The notes under the pieces are model-generated. The model did not search any database. It was not told where the DNA came from and worked only from the letters and a program-made list of their open reading frames with translations. The translations under genes and the position numbers were made by a program. DNA of 64,000 nt, from contig JAJFZO010000659.1 in NCBI GenBank assembly GCA_021397835.1, positions 2,108,501 through 2,172,500 of the forward strand, written 5' to 3'. This DNA is from Moringa oleifera (lineage: Eukaryota; Streptophyta; Magnoliopsida; Brassicales; Moringaceae). This document shows positions 1 to 11,470 of this stretch, piece after piece; within the stretch, counting starts at the first letter, position 1, and every line of letters starts with the position of its first letter.

Positions 1-1126
1 ACACAATCCTAAAAATTCAACTATAGAAATTCAATAATGGTCATGTGTACAAAAATCTTCAAGATTCAACTTTCTAATATGGCACTCCAAAGAAATTGTC
101 CAACCTCCTTTCTAACTTCATCAACATCCGATTGGGTGTAAGTATCTATGTCCACTAACTATATTTCAAAAAAAAAAAGTTAGTCCAATTAAATTTTTTA
201 ATAAACATATCAATTAATTACTTAAGTATTTACATAAGCAAATGATTAAAAACTTATCATTTCTGCATATGGGATATTTCTATCACGTCTATTAATAATG
301 TCCCTTAAAAATTTCATAATATAATATCCACACTCAGTATTTGAAGGCTGATGTGGACACTGCATTAAAAATTTATCATTATTATATTTTGTAAAATAAA
401 TAAAACTAACATCACATATAGGTTTAAATATACATACCTTAGCAAGAATACTCTTAGGAATGCACCTATTGCCTGATTCTTTGAAAACTTGAAATAATTT
501 AAAAGAACTGCCAATAGAAAATAATCAATATTATTAAAAGTAAGAAAAAATATATATAAACATAAATGAAAATATTTTAACTTACGTGGACATAAGTTGA
601 TCTAGTTCTTGACGAGAACCATGGTTCAAAGGATCAAAAATATTGTACACAAAATTACGAGGCTCGACAATCACCAACAACCAGTGCTGCCTACATTATG
701 AAAAATAAATGTAAAAAATATGTTAAACAAATCTATTAATAATTTTAATTAGTACTATAACTTACCTCAAGTTATGAGAAAATATCACTACTCCTTCGTC
801 ACATGGATCTATCATTCTATTGGCTAAGTGACAAGCTTGAGTGTCTATACTTATAGACATTCCATATGACAATGTTGATGGATCAGCAAATATAAAATAC
901 TTTCTCAAGCCATATCCAGTTTTAATAGCTACTATCAACTCCATATATATATAAATAATTTCGTATCTCATATAGGGTATGACGCTTCATGTTGTCACAT
1001 TTAATACATGGACACCGAATTAATTTAGGGTTATCACTATTCTGAACAGCATAATCTAAAAAGTTATTCACCCCTACATCATATACCTCTGATCTTCTAT
1101 CAGCAAACATCCAAGTTTTATCCATT
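1..1126 (-). pseudogene. CACTA-borne gene: Transpos_assoc domain plus Ulp1-like (C48) cysteine protease
   Basis: Reading on the minus strand, the first exon (1125 down to about 922) begins MDKTWMFADRR and contains the cysteine-rich IRCPCIKCDNMK typical of the transposase-associated domain. A second piece at about 695-588 reads QHWLLVIVEPRN and then IFDPLNHGS, giving the catalytic His and Asp of a C48 peptidase. It is flanked by an acceptor AG and a GTAAG donor. A third piece at about 362-245 reads NTECGYYIMKFLRD, with the catalytic Cys codon at 330-332. A last piece near 140-75 reads SDVDEVRKEVGQF and ends in a stop. The catalytic triad and splice sites thus look preserved, but no single ORF spans them. 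The piece between 760 and 970 is open but not recognised. I call it a pseudogene because the transposase core is missing; it could still be spliced and expressed. Confidence 0.65.
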
Positions 1127-1565
1127 CTGAAATTTAAAACACATTTAATTATTTACTTTTCAAGCATCCAGTATACTATTTTGAACAGCATAATTTAATT
1201 AATTATCTATTTAAAATTTAACTAAATATATTAATTTATGTTAACAATGAAATCAATATAATTAAATTTAATAAAATATACCAATTAATCGTACATAAAA
1301 AAATTAATTCAACCATAAATTCATCTACACCTAATATATAATTAATTTATCAAAATATAAATTCATCTAATTAATATTTTTAATTTATCAATTAATCTAA
1401 AAATCTTAATAATTATAAAATAATAAATATATCAATATATATCCATTCATACCAAATATGTTCATCAAAATATACTAATGAAAAAAACTAAAATTTCATC
1501 AATTAATAACAATTTACCTAACACAATTAAACAAAAACTTCTCAAAATAAAATTTCATCTACCTG

Positions 1566-1991
1566 GACAGAGAACAAAGAGATGGCCGGAAAGGTTGCCA
1601 GCAGCTACCCCAGCTGGTTCTGGACGAACAGCAGACAGGGGAATGGCTGGAAAATGGCTGCTGTGTGGACAGAGACCAAAACAACGAGTGCCGAAAAGGC
1701 TGCCAGCAGCTACCCCAGCTGGTTCTGGACGAACAGCAGACAGGGGAATGGCCATAGAATGGCTGACTGTGTGGACAGAGACCAAAATAGAGAGTGCGGG
1801 AAAGGCTGCCAGCAGTTACCCCAGTTAGTTCTGGACGGATTGCAGACAATAGAATGGCTGGAGAATGGATGGCTGGCTATGTGGACAGAGACCAAAACAA
1901 AGAGTGCCGAAAAGGCTGCCAGCAGCTACTCCAGCTGGTTCTGGATGGACTGCAGATAGGAGAATCGCCGGAGAATGGATGGCTGGCTGTG
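1566..1991. repeat. Four-copy tandem repeat of about 105 bp within the CACTA element
   Basis: Four head-to-tail units start at about 1566, 1668, 1774 and 1884 (102, 106, 110 and 108 bp). Each begins GACAGAGA and contains GGCTGCCAGCAG, a CCAGCTGGTTCTGGA segment and a GAATGGCTGG segment. The unit is much more GC-rich than the surrounding DNA. Several overlapping open frames across it are by-products of the repeat and not genes. It lies between the element's 5' exon and its subterminal repeats. Confidence 0.9.
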
Positions 1992-2099
1992 CAGCTGCTT
2001 TTGGACAGTCTGTGAAGAGGAGAATTTTGACCTAGAGAGAAAAAATTTCACGGGATGTTATGGCGGGCTCTAGAGGGCTCTGAAAAAAAATATAGATCC

Positions 2100-2700
2100 C
2101 CAACCTTAAAAAGCAAGGTAGCATATCCTTCAACGTCAGTTAATTGCATAACTAACGCTAAAGGTTCCCAGTCTCTGGCTTTCAACGCTAGTTATTCCAG
2201 AACTGGCGTTGAAAGCCAGAGAATGGGAAACAGAACTGGCGTTAAAGGCTCACATTCTTTGGTCTTCAATGCAAGTTCTTTGGTATTCAATCCGAATCTT
2301 GGTGTTGCCTCTTACAGCAACAGCAGCAGCCCTTGCTGCAGAGCAATGGTTGCTTATAGTTGTAGCAAGGAAAGCAGTAGCAACGAATGCTGCTGTAACC
2401 CAGGCATTGCTGCTGCTTCTTACAGCAGCAGCAGCAGCACTCCTTGAAGAACTGGCGTCAAAGGATTTATGTTTAACGTCAGTTCCATGCGAATTGACGT
2501 TAAATGTTGAACTCTTGATCTTTTAACGTCAGTTCTTAAGGAATTGACGTTAAAAGTTTAATTCACAGCTTTTTTAACGCCAGTTCTTCTTTAAAACCTT
2601 ACTTTCAATGACAGTTTTGAAATAACTGTCATAAAAAATGTTAATAAATCTTTTAATGATAGTTCTATGAATAACTGTCATTAAATTAATATCAATTATT
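2100..2700. repeat. CACTA subterminal repeats, partly palindromic
   Basis: Short motifs of the form TTAACGTCAGTTC and GAACTGGCGTTAAA recur in direct and inverted orientation, often as inverted pairs separated by a few bases (for example around 2470-2510 and 2522-2556). A run rich in GCAGCAGC triplets lies at about 2315-2440. Repeats in this position normally bind the element's own DNA-binding protein. Their number makes local hairpins likely. Confidence 0.7.
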
Positions 2701-2718
2701 ATAATTTTTGTAGTAGTG

Positions 2719-3300
2719 CAAAGCCTAATTGAAAAAAAAAATTATATTTTTTTAAAAAGATAACCTCCATTATTTAATGATAATTATAAAAGAATTAATG
2801 AAAAATTTAACTTTATTTAAAATTCAAAGATTTTTTATTAACTTTCTTATTATCATTTATGTCAGTTTTTTAATCACTTGATTATTACCTTGTTCATTCG
2901 ACTTTATGTATTCCTTTTATCTTAATTCTTCTTTTTTTTTTTTTTTGTAGGTCTCATCTCGTGATGCGGGCATGCTAATTAAGAGTTAGATTGCTTATTT
3001 AATAGATTCTTTTTTATTATTTGTTCAGACATTAATTAGCCAAATAATTTTAGGCTTTATTTATGTAATTGTAGCACCATTCACTTAATTTATTTCTTAA
3101 TAATCAAATGAAGGGGGAAATCTATATTATCCAGTAATTAATTGCTAAAATATAGCTTTAGTAATTTAGATAAATGAATTTCCAATTATGTTAGATCCTT
3201 GAAGATAATGTTGCATTCATTTCTCTAATGTGTATGTATGTATATGTGTATATATATAGTTAAATGCTAAAGACAATGCATCATAGTAGAAAAAGATCAT
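2719..3300. other. AT-rich intergenic DNA, no gene seen
   Basis: This stretch follows the CACTA terminus. It contains homopolymer T runs and a TGTATG/TATA simple repeat near 3230-3262. I see no coding capacity or recognisable element end. Confidence 0.5.
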
Positions 3301-5845
3301 ATAAATATAAGAAAATAACAAAATAAAAAGGTTAGAATAAATGGAGACCTATCAAAACTTTACATAACGTAATAACATAGGTAGTGAAATCTCAAACAAA
3401 AATGGACAGCAAATCAGTCAACCAAGAACAATTGTAACTTTTTGGTTTGACCAGTATAACGAAGTAATCAAACCAAAATTCAACAAAACTATCAAACAAT
3501 CAACAAACTAAGAAATGCATAAGTTATTATGTGGTTCAGCACAAGGCCTACATCCATGATTGATCTCAACAAGCAAAGAGACTGAAGAATTCAATATTGA
3601 TTAGAATTCATTGAGGATTATAGAGAATAAGAATGAGAGCCAATCCCACTATTTATGAGCTTCATACACTAGTTAATAATCTCTAGTTTCCCACTAAAAA
3701 AATGTGAAATGAGATTTCTAAGTATAAAAACCAGTTCATGGACATTCGAACTTTACTTTTAAAATCCTACTAAAAAATGTCACACGAATGATGTTGGAGA
3801 AGGTGTATATATTTCGTTAGTTTTTTTATTACAGTTGAGATGGCCATAGTTTTCTAGCTAGTAGTAAGTATTTGCCTTCCATCAATACAAGCTTGCCATA
3901 TTTTTAATCACTGCCATTTTATCTTGGCTAACTAGAAAACAAAATGATAATGGTTTGCTGCACACCTAGGAATGGAATAACACTATTTGTACTATTTTTT
4001 GGGAAACAGTCTGCGAATAATGTTCATTTTATTTCCTAAAAATACTTTAAATCTTTGCCCACCTTTGACCCTAAGCACCTAACTCATGACTTAGCCTTGA
4101 GCATAAGCATTTTTCTAGCTTATTTGAAGGCATAATATTTGTTGCCATATCAGATAGTTCTTATTTGTCCTCACCTTATCAAGCTAAATTTCGTCATCTT
4201 CAATCATTTACATAAAAATAACACTTGACATCAAAGTGTTTTGATTACTCATGGTACACTAGGATTTCACAGAGGTGTATAATTGACTAAAAGTCACTAA
4301 ACAGCAACACTTTTGTAAAATTGAACATCAACTCTTCAAGCAAACTAAAGAACTTACTAGCCTATTTGAATCCCTCAATCATAGCCACATACTCTACCTG
4401 TGTGCTTGATAAAGCTATTCTTAACTAGCTAAGCTTTTTAACTGATGTAGTAGCCAAAAGGAAGAACACATGCAAATAGGGATGCTCTTTTACCTTTATC
4501 ACCAGCATAGTCAAAGTCCACAAGCCTACTAGCCCTTCTTACTCCAGCCTCTACTTGTTTTTTCATAGATTAGTTTATAATTAATAATCTGCTTCACGTA
4601 TTTAAGTAATAATTCAACTACTAGCCAACATTTTTTTGCTTGAATTTGTCAAATAATTGCTTAATACACTCATTAAGTAAACAAAATATGTTTTTCTACA
4701 AATCATAGCAAAATTAAAGAATTTACTACACCAGAACAGGGTATTATAGCCATTTTTTCTCTTTTTTCTTTTATATTTAGGTTTCAACCATTTTTTTTTC
4801 TCTTTCTTCTTTTATATTTGGCCAGTAGTTTGTTAAGGGTTTAAAGTGATTCTTAAAGAAATACTGACCCTTTCAGCTTGATCCATCTTGAATTTAGACA
4901 AAATATTTTATGGGTACTGTTATTGAGTTAATTTCAGCCAATGCTTGGTCTTGTCCCTCTTTATGTTAATTTCAAGTATCTTCTTTGTTCATCTAAATCT
5001 TTCATATTAAATTCCTGGCTCAACATCTTCTCAACCAAAATTATTGATTTTTGCATTTGTTGGTAATCAACATATCATTTACATAAAGTAAGAGTTACAC
5101 AATTTAATTAATTCATTAAACTTGAAGCAATAGTAAGCATCCTACTTAGTTCCCTCAAAATCTTATTGAATAACATAAGAGTCATCCCTTTTATACCATT
5201 GTCTTACTACAAAACATAACGAGATCTTTTGACCAAACAGACTTGATTCTCTCTACTTTCAAGTTGAAACAAGTTTGGTTGCCTTATATAAATGGCTTTA
5301 CTAAGCTTGCTAAGAAGGAATATAGTTTTGACATCCATCTATTCTGATTCCCATCCTTCCAAAACAACACTTGCAAGTACTAGCTTTATGGTTTTGTACT
5401 TAACCACAAGAGACAAAATTTCTTTATAATTTCTCTCGATTACTTGAAAAAAAGCCTTTGGCCACTAGCCTAGCTTTAAACATCTTAGAATTAGTTAAGT
5501 TTCCTTCCTTGATCTTAAACACCCACTTAAAATCTATTAGCCTTTTTCTTTTTTTTTTTAGTTTTATCCATAATCTTCTAAGTTTCATTAGCCACAAGTG
5601 AATTCATTTCACCCTACATTGTAGCCAACATCGCTTTGAATGTTGCCTTGACACTTCTTCCTTATATGTAGCTAGTTCTTAACCAATAAGCTATTTAAAG
5701 CATACGTAATACTTTCTTCTTCCTTTTCTACTAAGCTGAAGTAGTATGCCATAAGTTGAAAAATGAGCCCCTAGTTTCCAAAACTATTTTGTTTAAGGTC
5801 GTTACCTAACTTTCGAATCTTGAAAAAAATGTAAAAAAAAAAAAC
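3300..5845 (-). mobile_element. Degenerate Copia LTR retrotransposon (pol relic)
   Basis: Minus-strand translation across many stops gives a recognisable Copia pol in the right order. At about 5500-5410 there is KARLVAKGFFQV. At about 5335-5220 MDVKTIFLLSKL precedes VCLVKRSRYVL. Near 5100-5040 LLLYVNDMLIT corresponds to the YVDDML reverse transcriptase motif with D changed to N. At about 4540-4200 RNase H remnants include VDFDYAGDKGKRAS and ALSSTQVEYVAM. DNA at about 3340-3790 may be LTR-like but I could not pair it with a second LTR. The catalytic change and multiple stops mean it is dead. Confidence 0.75.
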
Positions 5846-6638
5846 AAAACAAAAATCTTGTTTTCTTGAAATTATTAGATAGCATTCAAAATAATGTGTT
5901 TTTGGTTAGGATCAAGGAAAGGCAACTGAATCAGCTGTTATTTCCTCAAAATAAAATGATATTATTTATAACTCTATATGAGGAAAGACTTATATACACA
6001 CATCATTCTAAAATCCATTTTATGTAGAAAGGATGGGCAAAAAAGCTCATTACAGTAAGAAAATATTAACAAAGTAGGAGAATAATGAAGAAAACATAGA
6101 GAGAGAATATCAAGAAAGCATCGAGAACATCAAGATTTTATTTATGATTGAGTTTGTTACAAGAAAAAAAATTCTAGGACAATTGGCTTTACTTACTGGC
6201 ATAATGCAAGAAAGAATGTACACACACTCTTGACTATACTAACAGGTTCTTTGTAAAAAGTGAGTGTTTTTTTTTTCAAAGAAAGAAAAACTGTTCTTCT
6301 TAAAACTCCTCTCTAACAAGAAGCTCTTTAAAACTCTCTTAACAATGTAAGCCCTTTCCAAAATTCTAATCTTCAAAAAAAGGTTCAAATGTGTCTCTAA
6401 AAGTCTCTGAAGGTGTCATCTCCCTTCAATCAAAGGGGCATTTGGTGTGGCCTCATCAGAAATAAGGGTTGTACACCATTGATCTAAGATATGCAGATGT
6501 GTTGTTCTTATATCCTACACATCCTTCTTGAATATGGTATCTTCTTAATAGTTTTTGAAAATCTGCAAAAAAAACATGTTCTGTGCCTTATTTTTCATTT
6601 AGGTGACTTAGTGTAGCTCGAGATCTCTTAAGGTCAGG

Positions 6639-6801
6639 ATTTTTGGTGTCATGGATGACCCAGTGACTGATTAAGAATTTGCTATAAGTCTAAGTCTTGA
6701 TGCCACAGATGACCTGATGACTGGTCAGGGATTTACCATAGATTAGGGTTTTGATGCCACGGATGACCTGATAATTAATTTAAGATTTACCATTGATCGG
6801 G
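6639..6801 (+). repeat. Three-unit tandem repeat of about 54 bp upstream of the gag-like region (copy 1)
   Basis: Units start at about 6639, 6693 and 6748. Each contains a TTGATGCCACAGATGACC-like segment followed by GATTTACCAT. The same array recurs 2109 bp downstream. It lies in the presumed untranslated leader of the retroelement. Confidence 0.75.
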
Positions 6802-8747
6802 GAAAGCATGCCTTTAGTCCATAGTCAGCTTTCCATTAAGTCATTTAAATTTTTTTTTACACATTTAATATTTAGGTGTCAACTCATGATTTGCTTTGTA
6901 ACGTAAGGATGCAGAAAGGTCACACATATTGCCCATTGGTTTTCCTAATGAATGATTACTTCATTTTAAAGGGTTTTAAAAGTTGGTCTTTTCTTTTCTT
7001 CTTTATTTTACCTTGTATGAAGCCTCCAGATTCTTTCTTAACAAAGCCAAAGCTCTCGATTACCATCTTTGAAGTTCATCCTCTTAGGTGAGTCATTCAT
7101 TTCGTTTCTTTTCTTTTTTCATACTAGGAAAGTCACTAAAAATCTAAGGTCTTCCACTCATATCCCTAAGGATATAGAGTGGCTTAGGAATAATTTCACT
7201 ATTTTAAGATTCTTTGAATTAAAAATTCCTTCTCCTTCTGACCAACCATGGAACCATCGTGAAAGCTGGGCTATGATATTTGAAAATAGCGTTAAAGAAG
7301 GCCAAGACCTACCCATTCATCCTTTCTTCTAAACTGTTTGCCACCATTTCAAGATTTCTTCTTCTCACCTCATGCCTAACTCTTGGTGTTGTATGATTTC
7401 CATCGCGTCAAAACGTTTTTTATGAACTATATAAAATTTTTGGTTGCCTTTTTTGCCAAGTTTTTCAAGTCAAAGGTCAACAGAGATGATAGAAATTTTG
7501 ATTTTAAATTTTACTATTTTGCTCGCATTAGCCCAAAACTCTGTTCAAAAGGCTTTCCTTCGAATAACAAGGGTTTGACTAAAAAATAGTGATGGGCTTC
7601 TTAGCCTAAGATGTATCCCCATCTGAATGCTTGGAGTGAGCCTTTTAGAAAAGTCTATTAGAAAGAGGTTAACCCAACATAGTGGTAATTTTTCAATTTT
7701 TTTATGATCAAAGAGGTGTAGATAGTTTTAGGGATCATATTAATGACAATAGAATAGCTATTGTTAGAGTTATCAGGATTTAGTATAAAGTTTTTAGGTA
7801 TGATAAGACTTTCTGATATACCAAAGATGCATCAAGCTCAGGTTTTGAAGAGATGCTCTCTTCTCATCTCTTAAATCTAGTTCTCGATGTTGAAAAAACA
7901 CCAAACATTAAGTCAAGTAGGTAACCTGAAGGGGATACACATCCCGATGAAGAGGAAAACAAAAATCTTGTTTTCTTGAAATTATTAGATAGCATTCAAA
8001 ATAATGTGTTTTTGGTTAGGATCAAGGACAGGCAACTGAATCAGCTGTTATTTCCTCAAAATAAAATGATATTATTTATAACTCTATATGAGGAAAGACT
8101 TATATACACACATCATTCTAAAATCCATTTTATGTAGAAAGGATGGGCAAAAAAGCTCATTACAGTAAGAAAATATTAACAAAGTAGGAGAATAATGAAG
8201 AAAACATAGAGAGAGAATATCAAGAAAGCATCGAGAACATCAAGATTTTATTTATGATTGAGTTTGTTACAAGAAAAAAAATTCTAGGACAATTGGCTTT
8301 ACTTACTGGCATAATGCAAGAAAGAATGTACACACACTCTTGACTATACTAACAGGTTCTTTGTAAAAAGTGAGTGTTTTTTTTTCAAAGAAAGAAAAAC
8401 TGTTCTTCTTAAAACTCCTCTCTAACAAGAAGCTCTTTAAAACTCTCTTAACAATGTAAGCCCTTTCCAAAATTCTAATCTTCAAAAAAAGGTTCAAATG
8501 TGTCTCTAAAAGTCTCTGAAGGTGTCATCTCCCTTCAATTAAAGGGGCATTTGGTGTGGCCTCATCAGAAATAAGGGTTGTACACCATTGATCTAAGATA
8601 TGCAAATGTGTTGTTCTTATATCCTACACATCCTTCTTGAATATGGTATCTTCTTAATAGTTTTTGAAAATCTGCAAAAAAAACATGTTCTGTGCCTTAT
8701 TTTTCATTTAGGTGACTTAGTGTAGCTCGAGATCTCTTAAGGTCAGG

Positions 8748-8910
8748 ATTTTTGGTGTCATGGATGACCCAGTGACTGATTAAGAATTTGCTATAAGTCT
8801 AAGTCTTGATGCCACAGATGACCTGATGACTGGTCAGGGATTTACCATAGATTAGGGTTTTGATGCCACGGATGACCTGATAATTAATTTAAGATTTACC
8901 ATTGATCGGG
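8748..8910 (+). repeat. Three-unit tandem repeat of about 54 bp (copy 2)
   Basis: This is the duplicate of the array at 6639-6801, carried along by the 2.11 kb tandem duplication. Unit order and spacing are the same. Confidence 0.75.
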
Positions 8911-11470
8911 GAAAGCATGCCTTTAGTCCCTAGTCAGCTTTCCATTAAGTCATTTAAATTTTTTTTTACACATTTAATATTTAGGTGTCAACTCATGATT
9001 TGCTTTGCAACGTAAGGATGCAGAAAGGTCACACATATTGCCCATTGGTTTTCCTAATGAATGATTACTTCATTTTAAAGGGTTTTAAAAGTTGGTCTTT
9101 TCTTTTCTTCTTCATTTTACCTTGTATGAAGCCTCCAGATTCTTTCTTAACAAAGCCAAAGCTCTCGATTACCATCTTTGAAGTTCATCCTCTTAGGTGA
9201 GTCATTCATTTCGTTTCTTTTCTTTTTTCATACTAGGAAAGTCACTAAAAATCTAAGGTCTTCCACTCATATCCCTAAGGATATAGAGTGGCTTAGGAAT
9301 AATTTCACTATTTTAAGATTCTTTGAATTAAAAATTCCTTCTCCTTCTGACCAACCATGGAACCATCGTGAAAGCTGGGCTATGATATTTGAAAATAGCG
9401 TTAAAGAAGGCCAAGACCTACCCATTCATCCTTTCTTCTAAACTGTTTGCCACCACTTCAAGATTTCTTCTTCTCACCTCATGCCTAACTCTTGGTGTTG
9501 TATGATTTCCATCGCATCAAAACCTTTTTTATGAACTATATAAAATTTTTGGTTGCCTTTTTTGCCAAGTTTTTCAAGTCAGAGGTCAACAGAGATGATA
9601 GAAATTTTGATTTTAAATTTTACTATTTTGCTCGCATTAGCCCAAAACTCTGTTCAAAAGGCTTTCCTTCGAATAACAAGGGTTTGACTAAAAAATAGTG
9701 ATGGGCTTCTTAGCCTAAGATGTATCCCCATCTGAATGCTTGGAGTGAGCCTTTTAGAAAAGTCTATTAGAAAGAGGTTAACCCAACATAGTGGTAATTT
9801 TTCAATTTTTTTATGATCAAAGAGGTGTAGATAGTTTTAGGGATCATATTAATGACAATAGAATAGCTATTGTTAGAGTTATCAGGATTTAGTATAAAGT
9901 TTTTAGGTATGATAAGACTTTCTGATATACCAAAGATGCATCAAGCTCAGGTTTTGAAGAGATGCTCTCTTCTCATCTCTTAAATCTAGTTCTCGATGTT
10001 GAAAAAACACCAAACACTAAGTCAAGTAGGTAACCTGAAGGGGATACACATCCCGATGAAGAGGAAACACTAAATTCTAAACCAAATATTAGCCCCAAAG
10101 TGGATGTAAACCTCGATGAAGGACTTGAACTTCAACCCCTATATTAAACCTCCATCTTCTGGTATGGTCTCCGAACTGATGTCTTACCAGGTTTTATAAC
10201 CACTCTGACTTAGTTTCAAAATTTTATCTTTACTTATTGTTAATCGTTGGATGTTATGATTTATAGATCTTGAAGAAGAGATGGCCCCTTAAACTAAATT
10301 TGCCCCCTACCACTAAAGATCAACTCCAAGAAGTCATGGATATGGCCCTAAGAAGGCATGCCTCTTGAAAAGGTTTTACTACTAGTACTGTTGCTAGACC
10401 TTAGCAATGGGGTCAATTCTCAAGAGTTGCCCCGAAGAGGAAAAAGGGTAAAATTGTCTCAAGTGATGGAGCCCTTGTTGCCAAAATGGGAAAATGGTGG
10501 TTACTGCTTCTTCAATAAGTAAAAAGAAAGGGATCGAGAAGGGGAGCCACCCCAAGGATTGGAGTGCTATGGATACACTCCCAATGTCCTTAGGTAAGCC
10601 TTAATCTATCCCTCTAAAGGACAAGTTCATGCTTGATTGGGATTTGCCTTGTGAGTAGTACCTGAACCACAACAAGCTTGGTTTAGGAATAGCTGTATAT
10701 GTCCATCCTCCCCTAAGACCTAAAAAAATTAAAAGAGGAAAATAATGGCACCTTCCTAAAAAACTCCATGATGTGCTTCGAGGAGGTGAATATCACTTGC
10801 TTAATTTTGCTTTCTGTAAAATGGACTAGTAGACTCAAGATTAATACTTTTCTTGTTTTTGCAGTTTGCCCTAAGAATGGTTGTACTTATAAACAAGTAC
10901 AATCATACTAGCATCGGTCTCTTTCACTTCATGAAGAATGCCAATGTTACTAATGACTCTATAATAGACGCCCTTAATAAAGTGGACATCTACGTGACTA
11001 AATCTGAAAGATTAAAGAATTTGCTAGCCAAAACTAAAACTGACTTGGATAATGCCAAGTTTGAATTGGTGCAGGTCCAGACCATTATGGAGGCGAGGAT
11101 AAGCCATGCAAAAAATAAGCTTATCTTTTAACATCAAGATGAGTTGAGGACAGCTTAAGAAGAAATTAGATCTCGGGTTATTGGTGAATTCATAATGTTT
11201 GAAGCTTATTGAGTTGAGATTGAGGAAAAAGTCTTCCACTTATATTGGCCTATCAAGAGACATACAGTCAAAGTGATTCAAGGTAGGTATCCAGACCTTG
11301 ACCTCTCCTAAATGTAGGTAGCTCCTCCCATGGAGGTTTCCTTGATTCATTTTGAAGATCTAGATACCACTCTGACCAATATGAAAGAGGTGGTAAACAG
11401 ATCAACTTCAACACCAATGTTGGAAGCGCCCATCACCAAAGCTACTCTAAAACTTGATGTGGTTGAGACT

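Larger units (their letters stand above)
1..2718 (-). mobile_element. CACTA (En/Spm) DNA transposon, internally deleted, left part outside the window
   Basis: The right edge is a CACTA terminal inverted repeat: read on the minus strand from 2718 it starts CACTACTACAAAAA. Just inside it (about 2100-2700) are many copies of a subterminal motif around AACGTCAGTTC or GAATTGACGTTAA in both orientations, as expected for CACTA transposase binding sites. Inside lie a Ulp1-type protease and a Transpos_assoc domain in the same orientation, both typical of plant CACTA elements. The DDE transposase core (TNP2) normally found between such domains is absent, so this looks like a deletion derivative. The other terminus lies upstream of base 1. 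The TIR, subterminal repeats and domains are seen; non-autonomy is inferred. Confidence 0.8.
5846..10064 (+). repeat. Near-identical 2.11 kb direct tandem duplication
   Basis: Bases about 5846-7955 are repeated at about 7956-10064. The offset is 2110 bp before, and 2109 bp after, one T lost in a poly-T run near 6270/8380. By eye I count about 11 substitutions and that one indel, so identity is over 99 percent. The junction shares a short GAGGAAA(A)C or AAAAC microhomology with the two outer edges. The low divergence makes this far younger than the decayed element it lies in. Confidence 0.93.
5846..11470 (+). mobile_element. Large Gypsy-type retroelement relic: leader and gag-like region
   Basis: Plus-strand open segments at about 6876-7589, repeated at 8985-9698, and at 10853-11131 resemble the gag-like protein of plant 'putative gypsy type transposon' families. 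Clues are the SPSDQPWNHRESW stretch, an FKFYYFARISPKL block followed by SNKGLTKK (like the WYYFSPR...SNKGWKKRFF pattern of that family), and a later acidic, coiled-coil-like part (LLAKTKTDLDNAKFELVQVQ) ending near YPDLDLS at about 11295-11310. Stops and frameshifts interrupt it throughout. No pol is seen downstream. The first 2.1 kb is tandemly duplicated. Family assignment is from motif resemblance and only moderately sure. Confidence 0.6.

Noticed and set aside
1478..2526. Several overlapping open frames of 60-130 codons on both strands
   Set aside because: They arise from the ~105 bp tandem repeat and the GCAGCA-rich subterminal DNA, and none has a domain or consistent coding signature.
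4721..4740. ACTACACCAGAACAGGG as another CACTA-type terminus
   Set aside because: There are no subterminal repeats or matching second end; the nearby repetition is a T-rich tandem duplication inside the Copia relic.
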